Counted from the stretch's first letter, positions 49,588-58,696 are shown. The stretch is DNA of 64,000 nucleotides from Candidatus Saccharibacteria bacterium UBA5148 (GCA_002413835.1 DHXU01000006.1:2386-66385), one strand, 5' to 3'. Made by a program: numbers and translations. Notes: generated from the letters alone by a model not told the origin.

Positions 49588-49914
49588 GTGGAGAATGAAG
49601 TTGTTTTCCGCACATACAACGAACGCGTCCGCAAGAACTTTGAGGAGATAGTTCGCTTAGCCAAGGAGTCGGGGCAGGAGGATCTTATCCGGGAGGATGA
49701 TACAGCTCTGCATTTTTACTGTGAATGTTCTGACGAGAACTGCCGCGGCCGCCCGTATGTAAAACCCACCAATAGTGATAGTGTTAATTTATGGAAACCG
49801 CATCCCCAACGGCTATTTTATCTCTGCGCGGCGTCACCAAACGTTTTGGAGACAAAGCGGCGGTCGCGGATGTTGATATCACTGTCATGTCAGGCGAGAT
49901 CTTTGGGTTCTTAG
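49588..49914 (+). CDS. small Cys-rich protein, overlapping the ABC gene
   Basis: 108 codons from a GTG. The first 67 residues look genuine: helical VVFRTYNERVRKNFEEIVRL and a CECSDENC motif (HFYCECSDENCRGRPY) as in a small family of putative zinc-binding proteins with a FxCECSDxxC core. The last 40 codons lie in a second frame of the ABC ATPase gene and read as run-on, so the gene has probably lost its own stop by frameshift or truncation. It may be partly decayed. Confidence 0.45.
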   Translation: MENEVVFRTYNERVRKNFEEIVRLAKESGQEDLIREDDTALHFYCECSDENCRGRPYVKPTNSDSVNLWKPHPQRLFYLCAASPNVLETKRRSRMLISLSCQARSLGS

Positions 49915-50738
49915 GCCCGAATGGTGCCGGCAAGACGACGGCAATCAAGCTGATCCTGGATATATTACGGCCGACAAGGGGCCGGATAGAGTTATTTGGT
50001 CTCAGTAACCGGCTGACGACAGTAACGCACCGACGTCTGGGGTATCTGTCCGGCGAAATGGTGCTCGATGATGACCTGACGGGGCGGCAATATCTGCTGT
50101 TCGTTGCCAGTTCCTACGGTGGCAATTATGATGAGCGTATCAAGGTGCTCGCCGGGCAGCTGGAAGCCGATCTGGACGTCAGAATCGGCAACTACTCACG
50201 TGGGAACAAACAGAAAATCGGACTGATCGCTGCCATGATGCATCAGCCTGAGCTGTTAATACTCGACGAACCGAGCAGTGGTCTCGACCCGTTGATGCAG
50301 GAAGTCTTTATCAAATTAATTCAGGAGTATCGCGCCGGTGGCGGCACGGTATTCATGTCGTCGCATAGCCTGGCGGAAGTCCAACGCTTGTGCGACCGGG
50401 TGGCCTTCATCCGGGCGGGCAAGCTGGTCGGTGTGGCCAAGATCGATGGGCTCAACCAGACTTCGGCCAAAAAGGTCGTCGTGACGGCCGGGGCCAAGCA
50501 ACTCAAAGAGCTGGCGCATCGGGCGAGTATTCTGAAGGGCGCGACGGTCGGTGAAACCAGCGGCAACGCCCTACACCTGACGTACGGCGGGGCAATGCAA
50601 CCGCTACTCCAACTACTGGCCAAATATGAGCTCGAAGACCTGACGATCCGCGAGCCGGAACTGGAAGAAATTTTTATGACGTATTACCAGACCGATGATA
50701 GCGAGCTGGCGAGCAAATCCAGCGGGGAGCTGAAATGA
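49791..50738 (+). CDS. ABC transporter ATP-binding protein
   Basis: 315 residues. Walker A FLGPNGAGKTTAIKLIL (about 41-50), Q-loop region, signature YSRGNKQKIGLIAAM (SRGNK in place of LSGGQ), Walker B LLILDEPSSGLDP and the switch His in FMSSHSLAEVQRL. The C-terminal 80 residues are the extension of ABC-2 type exporters. With the permease at 50735 (4-nt overlap) it would form an exporter for an unknown substrate, perhaps a drug or lipid. TAGTGT lies 6 nt before the ATG. Confidence 0.93.
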   Translation: METASPTAILSLRGVTKRFGDKAAVADVDITVMSGEIFGFLGPNGAGKTTAIKLILDILRPTRGRIELFGLSNRLTTVTHRRLGYLSGEMVLDDDLTGRQYLLFVASSYGGNYDERIKVLAGQLEADLDVRIGNYSRGNKQKIGLIAAMMHQPELLILDEPSSGLDPLMQEVFIKLIQEYRAGGGTVFMSSHSLAEVQRLCDRVAFIRAGKLVGVAKIDGLNQTSAKKVVVTAGAKQLKELAHRASILKGATVGETSGNALHLTYGGAMQPLLQLLAKYELEDLTIREPELEEIFMTYYQTDDSELASKSSGELK

Positions 50739-51517
50739 TGACTTACGGACTGCTCGGTAAGATTCTGTATCAAAAGCGCTGGTTTATCCTGGGCTGGATA
50801 TTGGGCTTCGTGGCGATGGCGCTGTTTATGATTTTGCTGTATCCCGAGCTGAAGGCCAGCAAGCTTGATGAGTTACTCAGTGGACTGTCACCGGCGCTGC
50901 AAAAGGTGGCCGGTGGGACCGATACCTTTCGCTCGATTGACAAGTATATTGGCGGGGAAGTCTTCGCCCTGCGCATGCCGCTGCTGTCGATCATCATGTC
51001 AATTGTGCTGTTCGTCGGACTGTTTGTCGGTGACGAGAAGAAAGGTACGCTGCTGACACAACTCAGCCTGCCGCTCAGCCGCAGCAAAATTATGCTGACC
51101 AAACTGCTGGCGGCCTTGATCATTTTGGTGATCACCACGATCGGAATGTACGTTGGCATTGTCATCGCGCTGGCGCTGATCCATGAATCGGCCGATATGA
51201 TGATGGTCACTAAGCACGTTGTCGGCTGCGTGCTGATTGGGCTTGATTTTGGGCTGGTTGCCTTCTCGCTGGGCGGCGGCTTTGGGCTGCGCGCTGTGGC
51301 CACTGGGGTGGCAACTTTGTTAGCATTTTTGAGCTACCTGCTCAGCTCAATGGTAGCGGTGGCCGATGTCCTCAAGCCGTACGAGAAGCTGTCGCTGTTT
51401 CATTATTACCAAAATCCATCACCAGTCAGCCTGGAACATATCGGTTTGATGGCCACCTTTGGACTGGTCTGCGTGATTATTGGCCTGCTAGGTTTCCAGC
51501 GGCGCGACGTCGGGTAG
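50735..51517 (+). CDS. ABC-2 type transporter permease
   Basis: 260 residues with six membrane helices, e.g. WFILGWILGFVAMALFMILL, MLLSIIMSIVLFVGLFVGDE (helix 2) and the last VCVIIGLLGFQ. The ExxxGT-type cytoplasmic motif (EKKGTLLTQLSLPLSRSKIM) between helices 2 and 3 is typical of ABC-2 exporters. It overlaps the ATPase gene by 4 nt. Confidence 0.88.
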   Translation: MMTYGLLGKILYQKRWFILGWILGFVAMALFMILLYPELKASKLDELLSGLSPALQKVAGGTDTFRSIDKYIGGEVFALRMPLLSIIMSIVLFVGLFVGDEKKGTLLTQLSLPLSRSKIMLTKLLAALIILVITTIGMYVGIVIALALIHESADMMMVTKHVVGCVLIGLDFGLVAFSLGGGFGLRAVATGVATLLAFLSYLLSSMVAVADVLKPYEKLSLFHYYQNPSPVSLEHIGLMATFGLVCVIIGLLGFQRRDVG

Positions 51518-51521
51518 ATAT

Positions 51522-52355
51522 TTATAGATTACGTAGTACATCGTCGGCGATGACGGCTTGACCGGCGGCTGTCGGATGGAATGGCTGAGGATCGGCGAGG
51601 CCTTGGACCCAGGAACTACTGGAGCAGAGATCGTGCCCGGTAAAGTCGACAGGCACGAACTTTACGAATGAATAGTGTCGGCTGACGTTCTGAATGGTCT
51701 GGTTGAGGGCGTTTGTTTCGCCGGCAATCCAGGTCAGCTCGGCCGGCGTGACGTTGGTTTGCAGCTGCGCGCAGCTGGCTGAGGTAGGATTGTAATACCC
51801 GGTGATAACAACGGGCGGTGGCGTACCATGGCTCCGGAGCTGAATCGAGCTGAAGGCTATATATAGTTTGACCTGCAGTACGGCCAGATAGCCGTTGGCG
51901 ATGGTGGTTGCTGTTTGCGTGGCACAGTTCGTGGTGTAACAGGTGCGAATAAAGCTGGCCCAATGTGCGTCGTTGGCTCCGGCAGTAATAGTAATCAGCT
52001 GCGGTTGGCCACTGGCGTAGGCGGTGTTGAGCTGGGCGGGTATATTTGGGCCGCTGACGGCCTGTTTGGTGAACAGATCGCCGGCTTTGGCGCCACTGCA
52101 GGCAGCCGTTACTAATGACAGCCCAGTCCGGGCGGCAACAATCGTAGGATATGACTGCGCGGTTCGGCCACACTGGACGTCGCTGGCAGTTGGTTGTGGC
52201 AGCGGCTGCAGTCCAACGCCGGCAGCGATAGAATCACCGAGCGCGGCATACGTCCCGCTGCCCGTAGTGCTTGTCTGAGCACTGGCAATGCCGGGGGTAC
52301 TAGCCGCCAGGGTAATTATCACTATAGCCAATGTCATAATCCATACTCGTTTCAT
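51522..52355 (-). CDS. exported SGNH/GDSL hydrolase
   Basis: 277 residues. A signal peptide (MKRVWIMTLAIVIITLAAST) precedes the catalytic motif AALGDSIAAGVGL (block I Ser), ACSGAKAGDLFT, block III ITAGANDAHW (Gly and Asn of the oxyanion hole) and block V DPQPFHPTAAGQAV (Asp-His). Family enzymes cleave esters: lipids, acetyl groups on glycans or lysophospholipids. Four cysteines suggest disulfides. TACACT lies 7 nt before the ATG; convergent with the ABC operon. Confidence 0.9.
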   Translation of the reverse strand: MKRVWIMTLAIVIITLAASTPGIASAQTSTTGSGTYAALGDSIAAGVGLQPLPQPTASDVQCGRTAQSYPTIVAARTGLSLVTAACSGAKAGDLFTKQAVSGPNIPAQLNTAYASGQPQLITITAGANDAHWASFIRTCYTTNCATQTATTIANGYLAVLQVKLYIAFSSIQLRSHGTPPPVVITGYYNPTSASCAQLQTNVTPAELTWIAGETNALNQTIQNVSRHYSFVKFVPVDFTGHDLCSSSSWVQGLADPQPFHPTAAGQAVIADDVLRNL

Positions 52356-52456
52356 GCTATCCAGTGTAGTTCCCGGCTTAGTATGTGCAATCTAATAATT
52401 CACTGCTTACGCTACGGCGGGTGCAATCAGATCATAAATGTTGTATGATATACATA

Positions 52457-52642
52457 ATGGACAGCTACGACGAATCTATAGAACAGGCGGAATTGCCCTG
52501 CAAAGACAAGCTGGCTTTTGATACCCAGCGTGAAGCCGAAGCATCGGCCAATGTCGTGCATTACCGCTACGGCAGCAAGATGCACGTCTACCGTTGCCGG
52601 CATTGCCAACTGTGGCATTTATCGAGCGGTTCGAGCGACTGA
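52457..52642 (+). CDS. small zinc-ribbon-like protein (61 aa)
   Basis: Reads MDSYDESIEQAELPCKDKLA and then FDTQREAEASANVVHYRYGS and YRCRHCQLWHLSSG. One Cys near residue 15 and a CxxCxxWH end give a potential zinc site, as in small proteins annotated as hypothetical in many CPR and phage genomes. TATGAT lies 7 nt before the ATG at 52457. Probably nucleic-acid related; unproven. Confidence 0.7.
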   Translation: MDSYDESIEQAELPCKDKLAFDTQREAEASANVVHYRYGSKMHVYRCRHCQLWHLSSGSSD

Positions 52643-52716
52643 CTTATGCTCCGCATTCAGGTTCAGCCGTTACCGACGACATATACAACCACGTAAATAC
52701 TACGGATTAACTCACT

Positions 52717-53793
52717 ATGTTTTTTCATCACAAATTCGAATCTCCATGGAAACCGAGCACACCGCCACTGCAGGGTGTGAACCTGGGCGGCTGGCTGGTG
52801 CTGGAGAAATGGATAACACCCAGCCTGTTCCAGGGCCTGGCGGCAGTGGACGAGTATACGCTGTGCAGCACGGCAGCGCCGGGTATACGGGGGATGATTA
52901 CGAGCCACCGTGACAGGTTCGTGACCCTGGCAGACTTTGTGTGGATACGGAGGCAGGGCATTGACGCCGTCCGGCTGCCTGTTGGTTACTGGACATTCGG
53001 TGACGAGCAACCATATTTTGGTACCATCGAATATGTCGATAAGGCCTTTGCCTGGGCCGAAGAGACGGGTCTCAAAATCCTGCTTGATATGCACGCCTCA
53101 CCTGGGTCGCAGAATGGCTGGGACCATAGCGGCCGGCGCGGCGACTGCGGCTGGTCCCGCGACGAGCAAAATGTCATTAAGACCCTGGAAGTCGTCAGTA
53201 AACTTGCCAAACGCTATGGCAAACACCCGCAGCTGCTCGGCATCGAATTGCTCAACGAGCCAAAATGGACCGTGCCGAAATCTGCGCTACTGCGCTACTA
53301 CACTGCGGCCTATAAGATGCTCCGACAGGAGTGCGGCCCGGATGTCTGGATCGTCATCAGCGATAATTTCCGGCCGCGGCGCTGGAAGCGGCCGCTCCGT
53401 GGCACCGGCTTTGCCAATGTCTATATCGATACGCATCAGTATCAGACGTTCAATACGAAGGAGAAGAAGCTTACTATAACCGGGCATCTGCAGAAAACGA
53501 TCGAGAAGGTACCAAAGGTCTTGGCATCGATGCGACGCTACCATCCGTTAGTCGTCGGCGAATGGAGCATCGCGCTCGACCCGCAGTCGCTGGCTGGCTT
53601 GAACCAGCCGCAGGTCGAAGCCGCCCGCCGGGCATACGGTGCAGCCCAGCTACTGACCTACAGCCAGTCATCTGCCTGGTTCTACTGGACGTATCGGACC
53701 GAGGACGGCGGGGTCTGGAGTTACCGCGACTGTGTAGCGCATGGTTGGCTACCAACTGGTGCTACTCCTGAGGTCGCGCCCAAGTCTGCCTAA
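52717..53793 (+). CDS. glycoside hydrolase family 5, exo-1,3-beta-glucanase-like
   Basis: 358 residues without a signal peptide. GVNLGGWLVLEKWITPSLF at the N-terminus, RLPVGYWTF, DMHASPGSQNG, the acid/base Glu in IELLNEPKWTVP, TGTGFANVYIDTHQYQTFN-like strand (FANVYIDTHQYQ), and the nucleophile Glu in VVGEWSIALD follow the GH5_9 layout. Substrates are beta-1,3-glucans or related. The lack of export signal implies an intracellular oligosaccharide or an unrecognised export route. It lies 164 nt before a MarR gene; trehalase follows, suggesting a small sugar-use locus. Confidence 0.88.
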   Translation: MFFHHKFESPWKPSTPPLQGVNLGGWLVLEKWITPSLFQGLAAVDEYTLCSTAAPGIRGMITSHRDRFVTLADFVWIRRQGIDAVRLPVGYWTFGDEQPYFGTIEYVDKAFAWAEETGLKILLDMHASPGSQNGWDHSGRRGDCGWSRDEQNVIKTLEVVSKLAKRYGKHPQLLGIELLNEPKWTVPKSALLRYYTAAYKMLRQECGPDVWIVISDNFRPRRWKRPLRGTGFANVYIDTHQYQTFNTKEKKLTITGHLQKTIEKVPKVLASMRRYHPLVVGEWSIALDPQSLAGLNQPQVEAARRAYGAAQLLTYSQSSAWFYWTYRTEDGGVWSYRDCVAHGWLPTGATPEVAPKSA

Positions 53794-53957
53794 AGCCGAT
53801 ATTTCAGCTGCTTTTCAGCACTTTTTACCTATGATTAAGTGGTTTAATTAACAGCGCAACATATTTGGGGGGGTATATGCTGTATATACATCGGTAATCT
53901 TATCTTTGCTGGATATATAGTCGTTACGAAACTAATGAACGAGAAGGGGGCAAAACC

Positions 53958-54404
53958 ATGACACGCAAGCAAACATCAGACGTAGTATCATCATATGGCG
54001 GTGCAGCGATACAGCTTATCGCCCACAAAAAACTCCAGGCCCGGATCAAAGTAGTGCTGGGAGAATACGAGCTTAATCTGACGCAGTGGTTGATAATCAG
54101 CCGGCTGAGTGAGATCGGTAGCGGCCTGCGGACCACCGATCTGGCCCGATTTATGCACGTCGAAGTGCCGCTGATAACCATGATGTCCCGGCCGCTCCGC
54201 AAGCGTGGGCTGATAACCAGCGACATCAAGCTGCCGGACAGGCGCGAAAAATTACTGAGCGTCACGGACAAAGCCAAAGAAATCATCGGTGTCGTCGAAA
54301 AACGGCTCCAAAAACAGATCGCCAGCATGGCCAAAGACGTCTCAATGCAGGACCTGCAGACCTATTTCAAGGTCCTCCAAAGCATGGTTGGTAGCAAGGC
54401 ATAA
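53958..54404 (+). CDS. MarR family transcriptional regulator
   Basis: 148 residues. ELNLTQWLIISRLSEIGSGL, RTTDLARFMHVEVPLITMMS as recognition part and RPLRKRGLITSDIKLPDRREKLL as wing. MarR proteins usually repress nearby genes until a phenolic or other ligand binds. Strong SD gagaaggggg. It is 76 nt before the trehalase gene and may control it. Confidence 0.88.
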   Translation: MTRKQTSDVVSSYGGAAIQLIAHKKLQARIKVVLGEYELNLTQWLIISRLSEIGSGLRTTDLARFMHVEVPLITMMSRPLRKRGLITSDIKLPDRREKLLSVTDKAKEIIGVVEKRLQKQIASMAKDVSMQDLQTYFKVLQSMVGSKA

Positions 54405-54480
54405 GGTTTCGGTGTGAAAACTATAAAAACTGCTGATATCGGCTTGGCGCTGACCCCGGTAAGTATGGTAGGCTAAAGGC

Positions 54481-55782
54481 ATGTTAGAAAATGCCAAAGA
54501 CCTAGCCAAAACACTGGCCCACAAAAGTAAAAACCGTCTCCTGCCATTTCGGCAGGATTCTGAGCTGACGGCCGACGACGTCAAGATTGCCCGCGACTAT
54601 ATTGCGGCCTATTGGCCGAAGCTGGAGCGCTACCATCCGAAGGATGACGAGAGCCTGCTCGGCGTGCCGAAACCATACCTCGTGCCGTCATATACTGAAG
54701 AGGCCGGGTTCGATTATAACGAGCTGTATTACTGGGATAGCTTCTTCATGGTCCAAGGTATGTTCGACCAGAAGCACAAAGATCTGGTCATGGGTATCCT
54801 GGAGGATCTGCTGTTCCTGTTCGAACGGTTCCGGGTGATTCCAAATGCTTCACGGACCTACCTGATGGGCCGGTCGCAGCCGCCGTTTCTGACGACGTTT
54901 ATTTTTCAGGTATACCAGGCCTATGATCCGGGTGAGGAATGGCTGGCCCGGGCGATTGAGATTGCCAAGGAAGAATATTCTATCGTGTGGATGGGAATCA
55001 AAAAGCCGAACGAACGTCTGGTACACAACGGCTTGTCACGCTACTACGACATCAACTACCTGCACGACCTGGCAGAGGCCGAAAGCGGCTGGGATATGAC
55101 GCCGCGCTTTGGCCGCAAGGCGCTGAATTATCTTCCGGCCGACCTGAACGCGCTGCTATACAAGTATGAGATGGATTTTGCCCGGGCTGCCCGTATCTAC
55201 GGCGATTCGCGTGACGCCGTCCGTTGGGAGCAGGCTGCCGATGCCCGCAAGCGCTCGATGAACAGCCTGATGTGGGACAAAGTCCGCGGCCTGTACTATG
55301 ACTACAATTACAAAAAGGAACGCCGCGGCAACGTCAGCTCGCTGGCAGGGTTCTATCCGATGTGGGCCGGCATGGTGACCGAACAGCAGGCCAAGCAGCT
55401 GGTACGGGCTCTGAAGCGCTTTGAGAACAAGGGCGGCCTGGCGACGACCGATGCTTTACCACTGGGCCAGCAGTTAACGCCTGGGGCATTGCCGACACAG
55501 TGGGCTTATCCTAATGGCTGGGCGCCGCTACAATACATCGTTATCCAGGCGCTGGAGCGTTACGGCTACCACGAAGATGCCCGGCGGGTGGCTATGAAAT
55601 GGCTCAAGACGAATTTGTCCTGGTTCAACCAGAACGGCGTTTTTCTCGAAAAATATCATGTTGTCAGTCCGGAGAAGCCACCGGTGAAGGGCGTCTATCC
55701 GTCACAGACCGGCTTTGGCTGGACGAACGCTGTCTTTGAGCGCCTGTGCCATGATTATATCGACGCACCGTCGAAGGCCTGA
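54481..55782 (+). CDS. treA: trehalase (GH37)
   Basis: 433 residues. The trehalase signature 1 is visible as YWDSFFMVQGM (LYYWDSFF), signature 2 as QWAYPNGWAPLQY; ESGWDMTPRF and QTGFGWTNAVFE complete the set. The catalytic Asp is in SGWDMTPR and the Glu in TGFGWTNAVFE. It hydrolyses trehalose to two glucoses. It lacks a signal peptide, so acts inside the cell, like TreF, although shorter than the E. coli enzyme (about 550). SD aaagg before the ATG. Confidence 0.93.
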   Translation: MLENAKDLAKTLAHKSKNRLLPFRQDSELTADDVKIARDYIAAYWPKLERYHPKDDESLLGVPKPYLVPSYTEEAGFDYNELYYWDSFFMVQGMFDQKHKDLVMGILEDLLFLFERFRVIPNASRTYLMGRSQPPFLTTFIFQVYQAYDPGEEWLARAIEIAKEEYSIVWMGIKKPNERLVHNGLSRYYDINYLHDLAEAESGWDMTPRFGRKALNYLPADLNALLYKYEMDFARAARIYGDSRDAVRWEQAADARKRSMNSLMWDKVRGLYYDYNYKKERRGNVSSLAGFYPMWAGMVTEQQAKQLVRALKRFENKGGLATTDALPLGQQLTPGALPTQWAYPNGWAPLQYIVIQALERYGYHEDARRVAMKWLKTNLSWFNQNGVFLEKYHVVSPEKPPVKGVYPSQTGFGWTNAVFERLCHDYIDAPSKA

Positions 55783-55830
55783 GCCGGTACCCTATCTTGC
55801 AATTAAACATATCAGTTATATAATACTGAG

Positions 55831-56388
55831 ATGACAGCAGAGCATCGAGAGTATAACATTTCTGGAGTAGCAAACCCTGAAACATGGTCGAGCGCCGCGC
55901 TGATTTTGCAGCAACTTGGCTTTCAGGTTGATCGGGCTGACGAGCCTCAGGAGATTAGTATCACCACGCCGTCAGAGCCGGTCGTATTACTGAATCGAGC
56001 AGACTTTTATGCGCTTTCGAGTGACGTACCAAGTGGCAAGGCTATAGCCACCAGGAGTTGGAAGTGCTTGACACGATTGCACACGGCTATACAGTATCCA
56101 CATGATTCCGGGGCGAGGCAAGTGTCAGATTATAACCATGTCGGGTTGCAGTTCCGGCAGCCGCCCAGTTTCGACCCAAGGGTGAAATGGTACGACTATG
56201 ATAATGCGCTCGGAGACCTAGAGAAACCATCGCTGCAAGCCTTCGTAGCTGCCGTCGAGCAGAAGCATGCCAAGGATCCATATCGGAACAGATTAGACAC
56301 ATTGATGGGCCGTAGTCAGGGCCCTAAGACGCTTGATTTTCTGAAGCGCGTACTTGCGGACAATGATATTGGTCGTCTTGCTGAATAA
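55831..56388 (+). CDS. hypothetical protein (185 aa)
   Basis: Soluble protein starting MTAEHREYNISGVANPETWS, with LQQLGFQVDRADEPQEISIT and a helical C-terminus (LQAFVAAVEQKHAKDPYRNR; TLDFLKRVLADNDIGRL). No family recognised. TATAAT lies 6 nt before the ATG, no SD. It stands 47 nt before the slipin gene. Confidence 0.6.
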   Translation: MTAEHREYNISGVANPETWSSAALILQQLGFQVDRADEPQEISITTPSEPVVLLNRADFYALSSDVPSGKAIATRSWKCLTRLHTAIQYPHDSGARQVSDYNHVGLQFRQPPSFDPRVKWYDYDNALGDLEKPSLQAFVAAVEQKHAKDPYRNRLDTLMGRSQGPKTLDFLKRVLADNDIGRLAE

Positions 56389-56434
56389 CCACCGAAGCCA
56401 TACAATGGTCCTATAACGAAAGGTTACATGTCTT

Positions 56435-57196
56435 ATGGGATTTATTGGATTCATCGTTGCCATCCTGGTGATCATTACTATTCTAGCGGGCCTACGGATT
56501 ATCACGCAGTACGAACGCGGCGTCGTCTTCCGACTTGGTAAAGTGCGGCCGGTCATCAAGGAACCGGGCCTGCGGGTGATTATTCCGTATATCGACCAGA
56601 TGCGCAAAGTCAGCTTGCGGATTGTGACACTGCCGATTGAGTCGCAGAAAATCATAACCAAAGACAACGTCTCCATCGGTGTAGCGGCCGTCGCCTACTA
56701 CAAGATTGCCGATCCTATCCGGTCGATCGTTGAGATTGAGAACGTTGTGTCGGCCACATACCAGATTGCTCAGACGACCGTCCGCAATATCGTCGGTCAA
56801 AGTACGCTCGATGAAGTACTCAGTGACACCGTGATTATCAACCAGAAGATCAAAGGCATCCTTGAAGAAGTTACCGCCAAATGGGGTATTTACGTCAACA
56901 CCGTCGAAGTGAAGGACATCCAGCTCCCGGACAGCATGCAGCGAGCCATGGCCAAGCAGGCCGAGGCCGAGCGCGAAAAGCGGGCCAAGATCATCGCTGC
57001 CGAAGGTGAAGCTCTCAGTGCCGCCAAACTCGGTGAAGCGGCCGACATCATCGCAGCCCATCCGATCGCCCTCCAGCTGCGCAACCTGCAGGTGTTGAAT
57101 GATATCGCCGTCGAAAAGAACAGCACGATCATCTTCCCGGCGCAGTTCATGGATACTGTGGCCAGCGTCAAAGAATTCATGATGAAAGAGCATTAG
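56435..57196 (+). CDS. slipin/stomatin-like SPFH protein
   Basis: 253 residues. One N-terminal hydrophobic segment (FIGFIVAILVIITILAGLRI), then the SPFH domain: YERGVVFRLGKVRPVIKEPG, ITKDNVSIGVAAVAYYKIAD, AQTTVRNIVGQSTLDEVLSD and the helical tail (DSMQRAMAKQAEAEREKRAK IIAAEGE-type). Bacterial slipins form oligomers that organise membrane microdomains or guard partner proteins such as NfeD, which is not next door here. SD aaagg before the ATG. Confidence 0.93.
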   Translation: MGFIGFIVAILVIITILAGLRIITQYERGVVFRLGKVRPVIKEPGLRVIIPYIDQMRKVSLRIVTLPIESQKIITKDNVSIGVAAVAYYKIADPIRSIVEIENVVSATYQIAQTTVRNIVGQSTLDEVLSDTVIINQKIKGILEEVTAKWGIYVNTVEVKDIQLPDSMQRAMAKQAEAEREKRAKIIAAEGEALSAAKLGEAADIIAAHPIALQLRNLQVLNDIAVEKNSTIIFPAQFMDTVASVKEFMMKEH

Positions 57197-57309
57197 TGAC
57201 ATATTTTATGTCGGATCTTCGGTAACTGACGTATACTTTTGCTGAACCAGCTGCAACAGGGTCCACTGCGTCCGCCTCGCCACGTGCAATTGTGCGCTAT
57301 ACTGAAGCC

Positions 57310-57759
57310 ATGTCCGATGCACAATTAGATTCTCTGACCGTTCCGAGCCCGTTTTACCGGGTAACCGCCAAGGCCATCATCCTCGATGATCAGGCCAGGC
57401 TGCTGGTGGTCAAAAATCACAATGGTAACTGGGAATTACCCGGCGGCGGCTGGGAGCATGACGAATCATTCGAATCAGCGCTGGCCCGCGAAATTCAGGA
57501 AGAGCTTGGCGTAATGGCTGACACCATCAGTGATATATATTTCACGTACCGTGGTATCAACATCCGCCGCGGATTTATGACACTTCGGTTGGCCGCCCCC
57601 GTCACACTGCAAAATTATGATTTCAAGCTTGGGCATGACATTCTGGCTACAGAATTCATCACCCGCGAGCAGTTCAAGGAGCTTGATCTGCAGTCGAACG
57701 AAGGCGCTGTCAGCGAGCATGCTGACAAGATCTGGCAACAAAAGTCAGGCAGCAGTTGA
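57310..57759 (+). CDS. Nudix hydrolase
   Basis: 149 residues. The box GGGWEHDESFESALAREIQE then ELGVMA fits GX5EX7REUXEEXGU. The N-terminal YRVTAKAIILDDQARLLVVK is typical of MutT-like enzymes; ELPGGGWE precedes the box. Substrate unknown. The start at 57310 is supported by TATACT 6 nt upstream; a GTG at 57292 would add six residues over the promoter. It lies 65 nt before tRNA-Phe. Confidence 0.85.
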   Translation: MSDAQLDSLTVPSPFYRVTAKAIILDDQARLLVVKNHNGNWELPGGGWEHDESFESALAREIQEELGVMADTISDIYFTYRGINIRRGFMTLRLAAPVTLQNYDFKLGHDILATEFITREQFKELDLQSNEGAVSEHADKIWQQKSGSS

Positions 57760-57824
57760 AAAATGCCCGTCTTGTCTGTAAAATAACACCAGTCCAGCCA
57801 TACGTACCATGCGTACGGCGTTGG

Positions 57825-57900
57825 GGCTCTTTAGCTCAGTTGGTAGAGCAGAGGCTTGAAGAGCCTTGTGTCCCCAGTTCGAGTCTGGGAGGAGCCACCA
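57825..57900 (+). tRNA. tRNA-Phe (anticodon GAA)
   Basis: 76 nt: acceptor ggctctt with aggagcc, anticodon loop ttgaaga (GAA), T-arm cccagttcgagtctggg, encoded CCA. Confidence 0.96.
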
Positions 57901-57902
57901 AA

Positions 57903-57932
57903 TTGATTTTAACGGACCACGCTGTTAAAATC
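57903..57932 (+). terminator. hairpin after tRNA-Phe
   Basis: tgattttaac and gttaaaatca pair perfectly around ggaccacgct. It separates the tRNA-Phe and tRNA-Gly genes. Confidence 0.55.
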
Positions 57933-57953
57933 AGACAGTTATCAGTCGACCAT

Positions 57954-58030
57954 GCGGGTCTAGCTCAGTTGTTTAGAGCGCGTCCTTGCCAAGGACGAGG
58001 CCAGGGGTTAGAGTCCCCTGACCCGCACCA
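57954..58030 (+). tRNA. tRNA-Gly (anticodon GCC)
   Basis: 77 nt: acceptor gcgggtc with gacccgc, anticodon loop ttgccaa (GCC), T-arm caggggttagagtcccctg, encoded CCA. Its 3' half is copied at 3399-3470 and 60406-60431. Confidence 0.97.
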
Positions 58031-58046
58031 TTAGACCCAAACAATC

Positions 58047-58066
58047 TTGAAACAGTATAGTTTCAA
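58047..58066 (+). other. inverted site ttgaaac-agtata-gtttcaa behind tRNA-Gly
   Basis: Perfect 7-bp arms around a 6-nt centre, 16 nt after the tRNA CCA. A 22-nt copy (identical from 58050-58071) recurs at 59388-59409 behind junction 2. Such arms with a 6-8 nt centre resemble tyrosine-recombinase crossover sites. Confidence 0.5.
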
Positions 58067-58071
58067 ACTAA

Positions 58072-58092
58072 GGAGGCCGACTTGGCCTCCTT
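58072..58092 (+). terminator. terminator at the start of array unit 1
   Basis: ggaggcc-gactt-ggcctcc hairpin followed by ttt; ends the tRNA-Gly transcript. Confidence 0.75.
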
Positions 58093-58110
58093 TCTGATAG
58101 AATGGTGAGT

Positions 58111-58644
58111 ATGAAAGTAGTAGTTGGAAGTAATAATTTACCCAAGAGAAACGCAGTCGAAAACTCATTCAAAGCAGCTTTTCCCGACGAAGATATCATA
58201 ATTGGAACAGTAAGCACTGATTCGGGAGTAAGTTCTCATCCCACTTCTGCTGGTGAATCTATTACCGGTGCATTGACGCGGGTGGCTCGTGCCAAAGAAT
58301 TAATAACCGACGCAGATTTTTATGTTGGTATTGAAGGTGGCTTACTGAGAGTGTCAGGGCGAGCTTGGGAGATAGGCTGGGTAGCCATAAGTAATTCGGA
58401 CGGTAAAATCGCAACAGGTTTAAGCTCGGGTATTGAACTTCAAGGCAGTATATTAAAAGCAATTACAGACGGTGTAGAGTTAAACAAAGTACTTGAAAAT
58501 GACTTTGGAATTCAGTCTGCCGGTAATAACAACGGCTTCTATGGACTAGCTACTAATGATTTAGTTACGAGGCAAGCAGCATACGAGCAAGGCGTAACAT
58601 TCGCTTTGGCTTCTTTTTTACATCCTGAATTCTATTCAGAGTAA
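58111..58644 (+). CDS. inosine/xanthosine triphosphatase-like (YjjX/DUF84), array unit 1
   Basis: 177 residues. VVVGSNNLPKRNAVENSF, the GVSSHPTSAGESITGALTRVARA region, ADFYVGIEGGLLRVSGRAWE and the terminal GFYGLATNDLVTRQAAYEQG fit the DUF84/YjjX family, which removes non-canonical ITP/XTP. The start at 58111 was chosen over 58102 because TAGAAT lies 7 nt upstream, inside the longer frame. The gene is AT-rich relative to the chromosome and is the first of the array units behind tRNA-Gly. Confidence 0.85.
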   Translation: MKVVVGSNNLPKRNAVENSFKAAFPDEDIIIGTVSTDSGVSSHPTSAGESITGALTRVARAKELITDADFYVGIEGGLLRVSGRAWEIGWVAISNSDGKIATGLSSGIELQGSILKAITDGVELNKVLENDFGIQSAGNNNGFYGLATNDLVTRQAAYEQGVTFALASFLHPEFYSE

Positions 58645-58696
58645 ATTGCCCGACAGCCCAAATGTAGCCACCAGACTTTGTAATTTGAGAACATCA

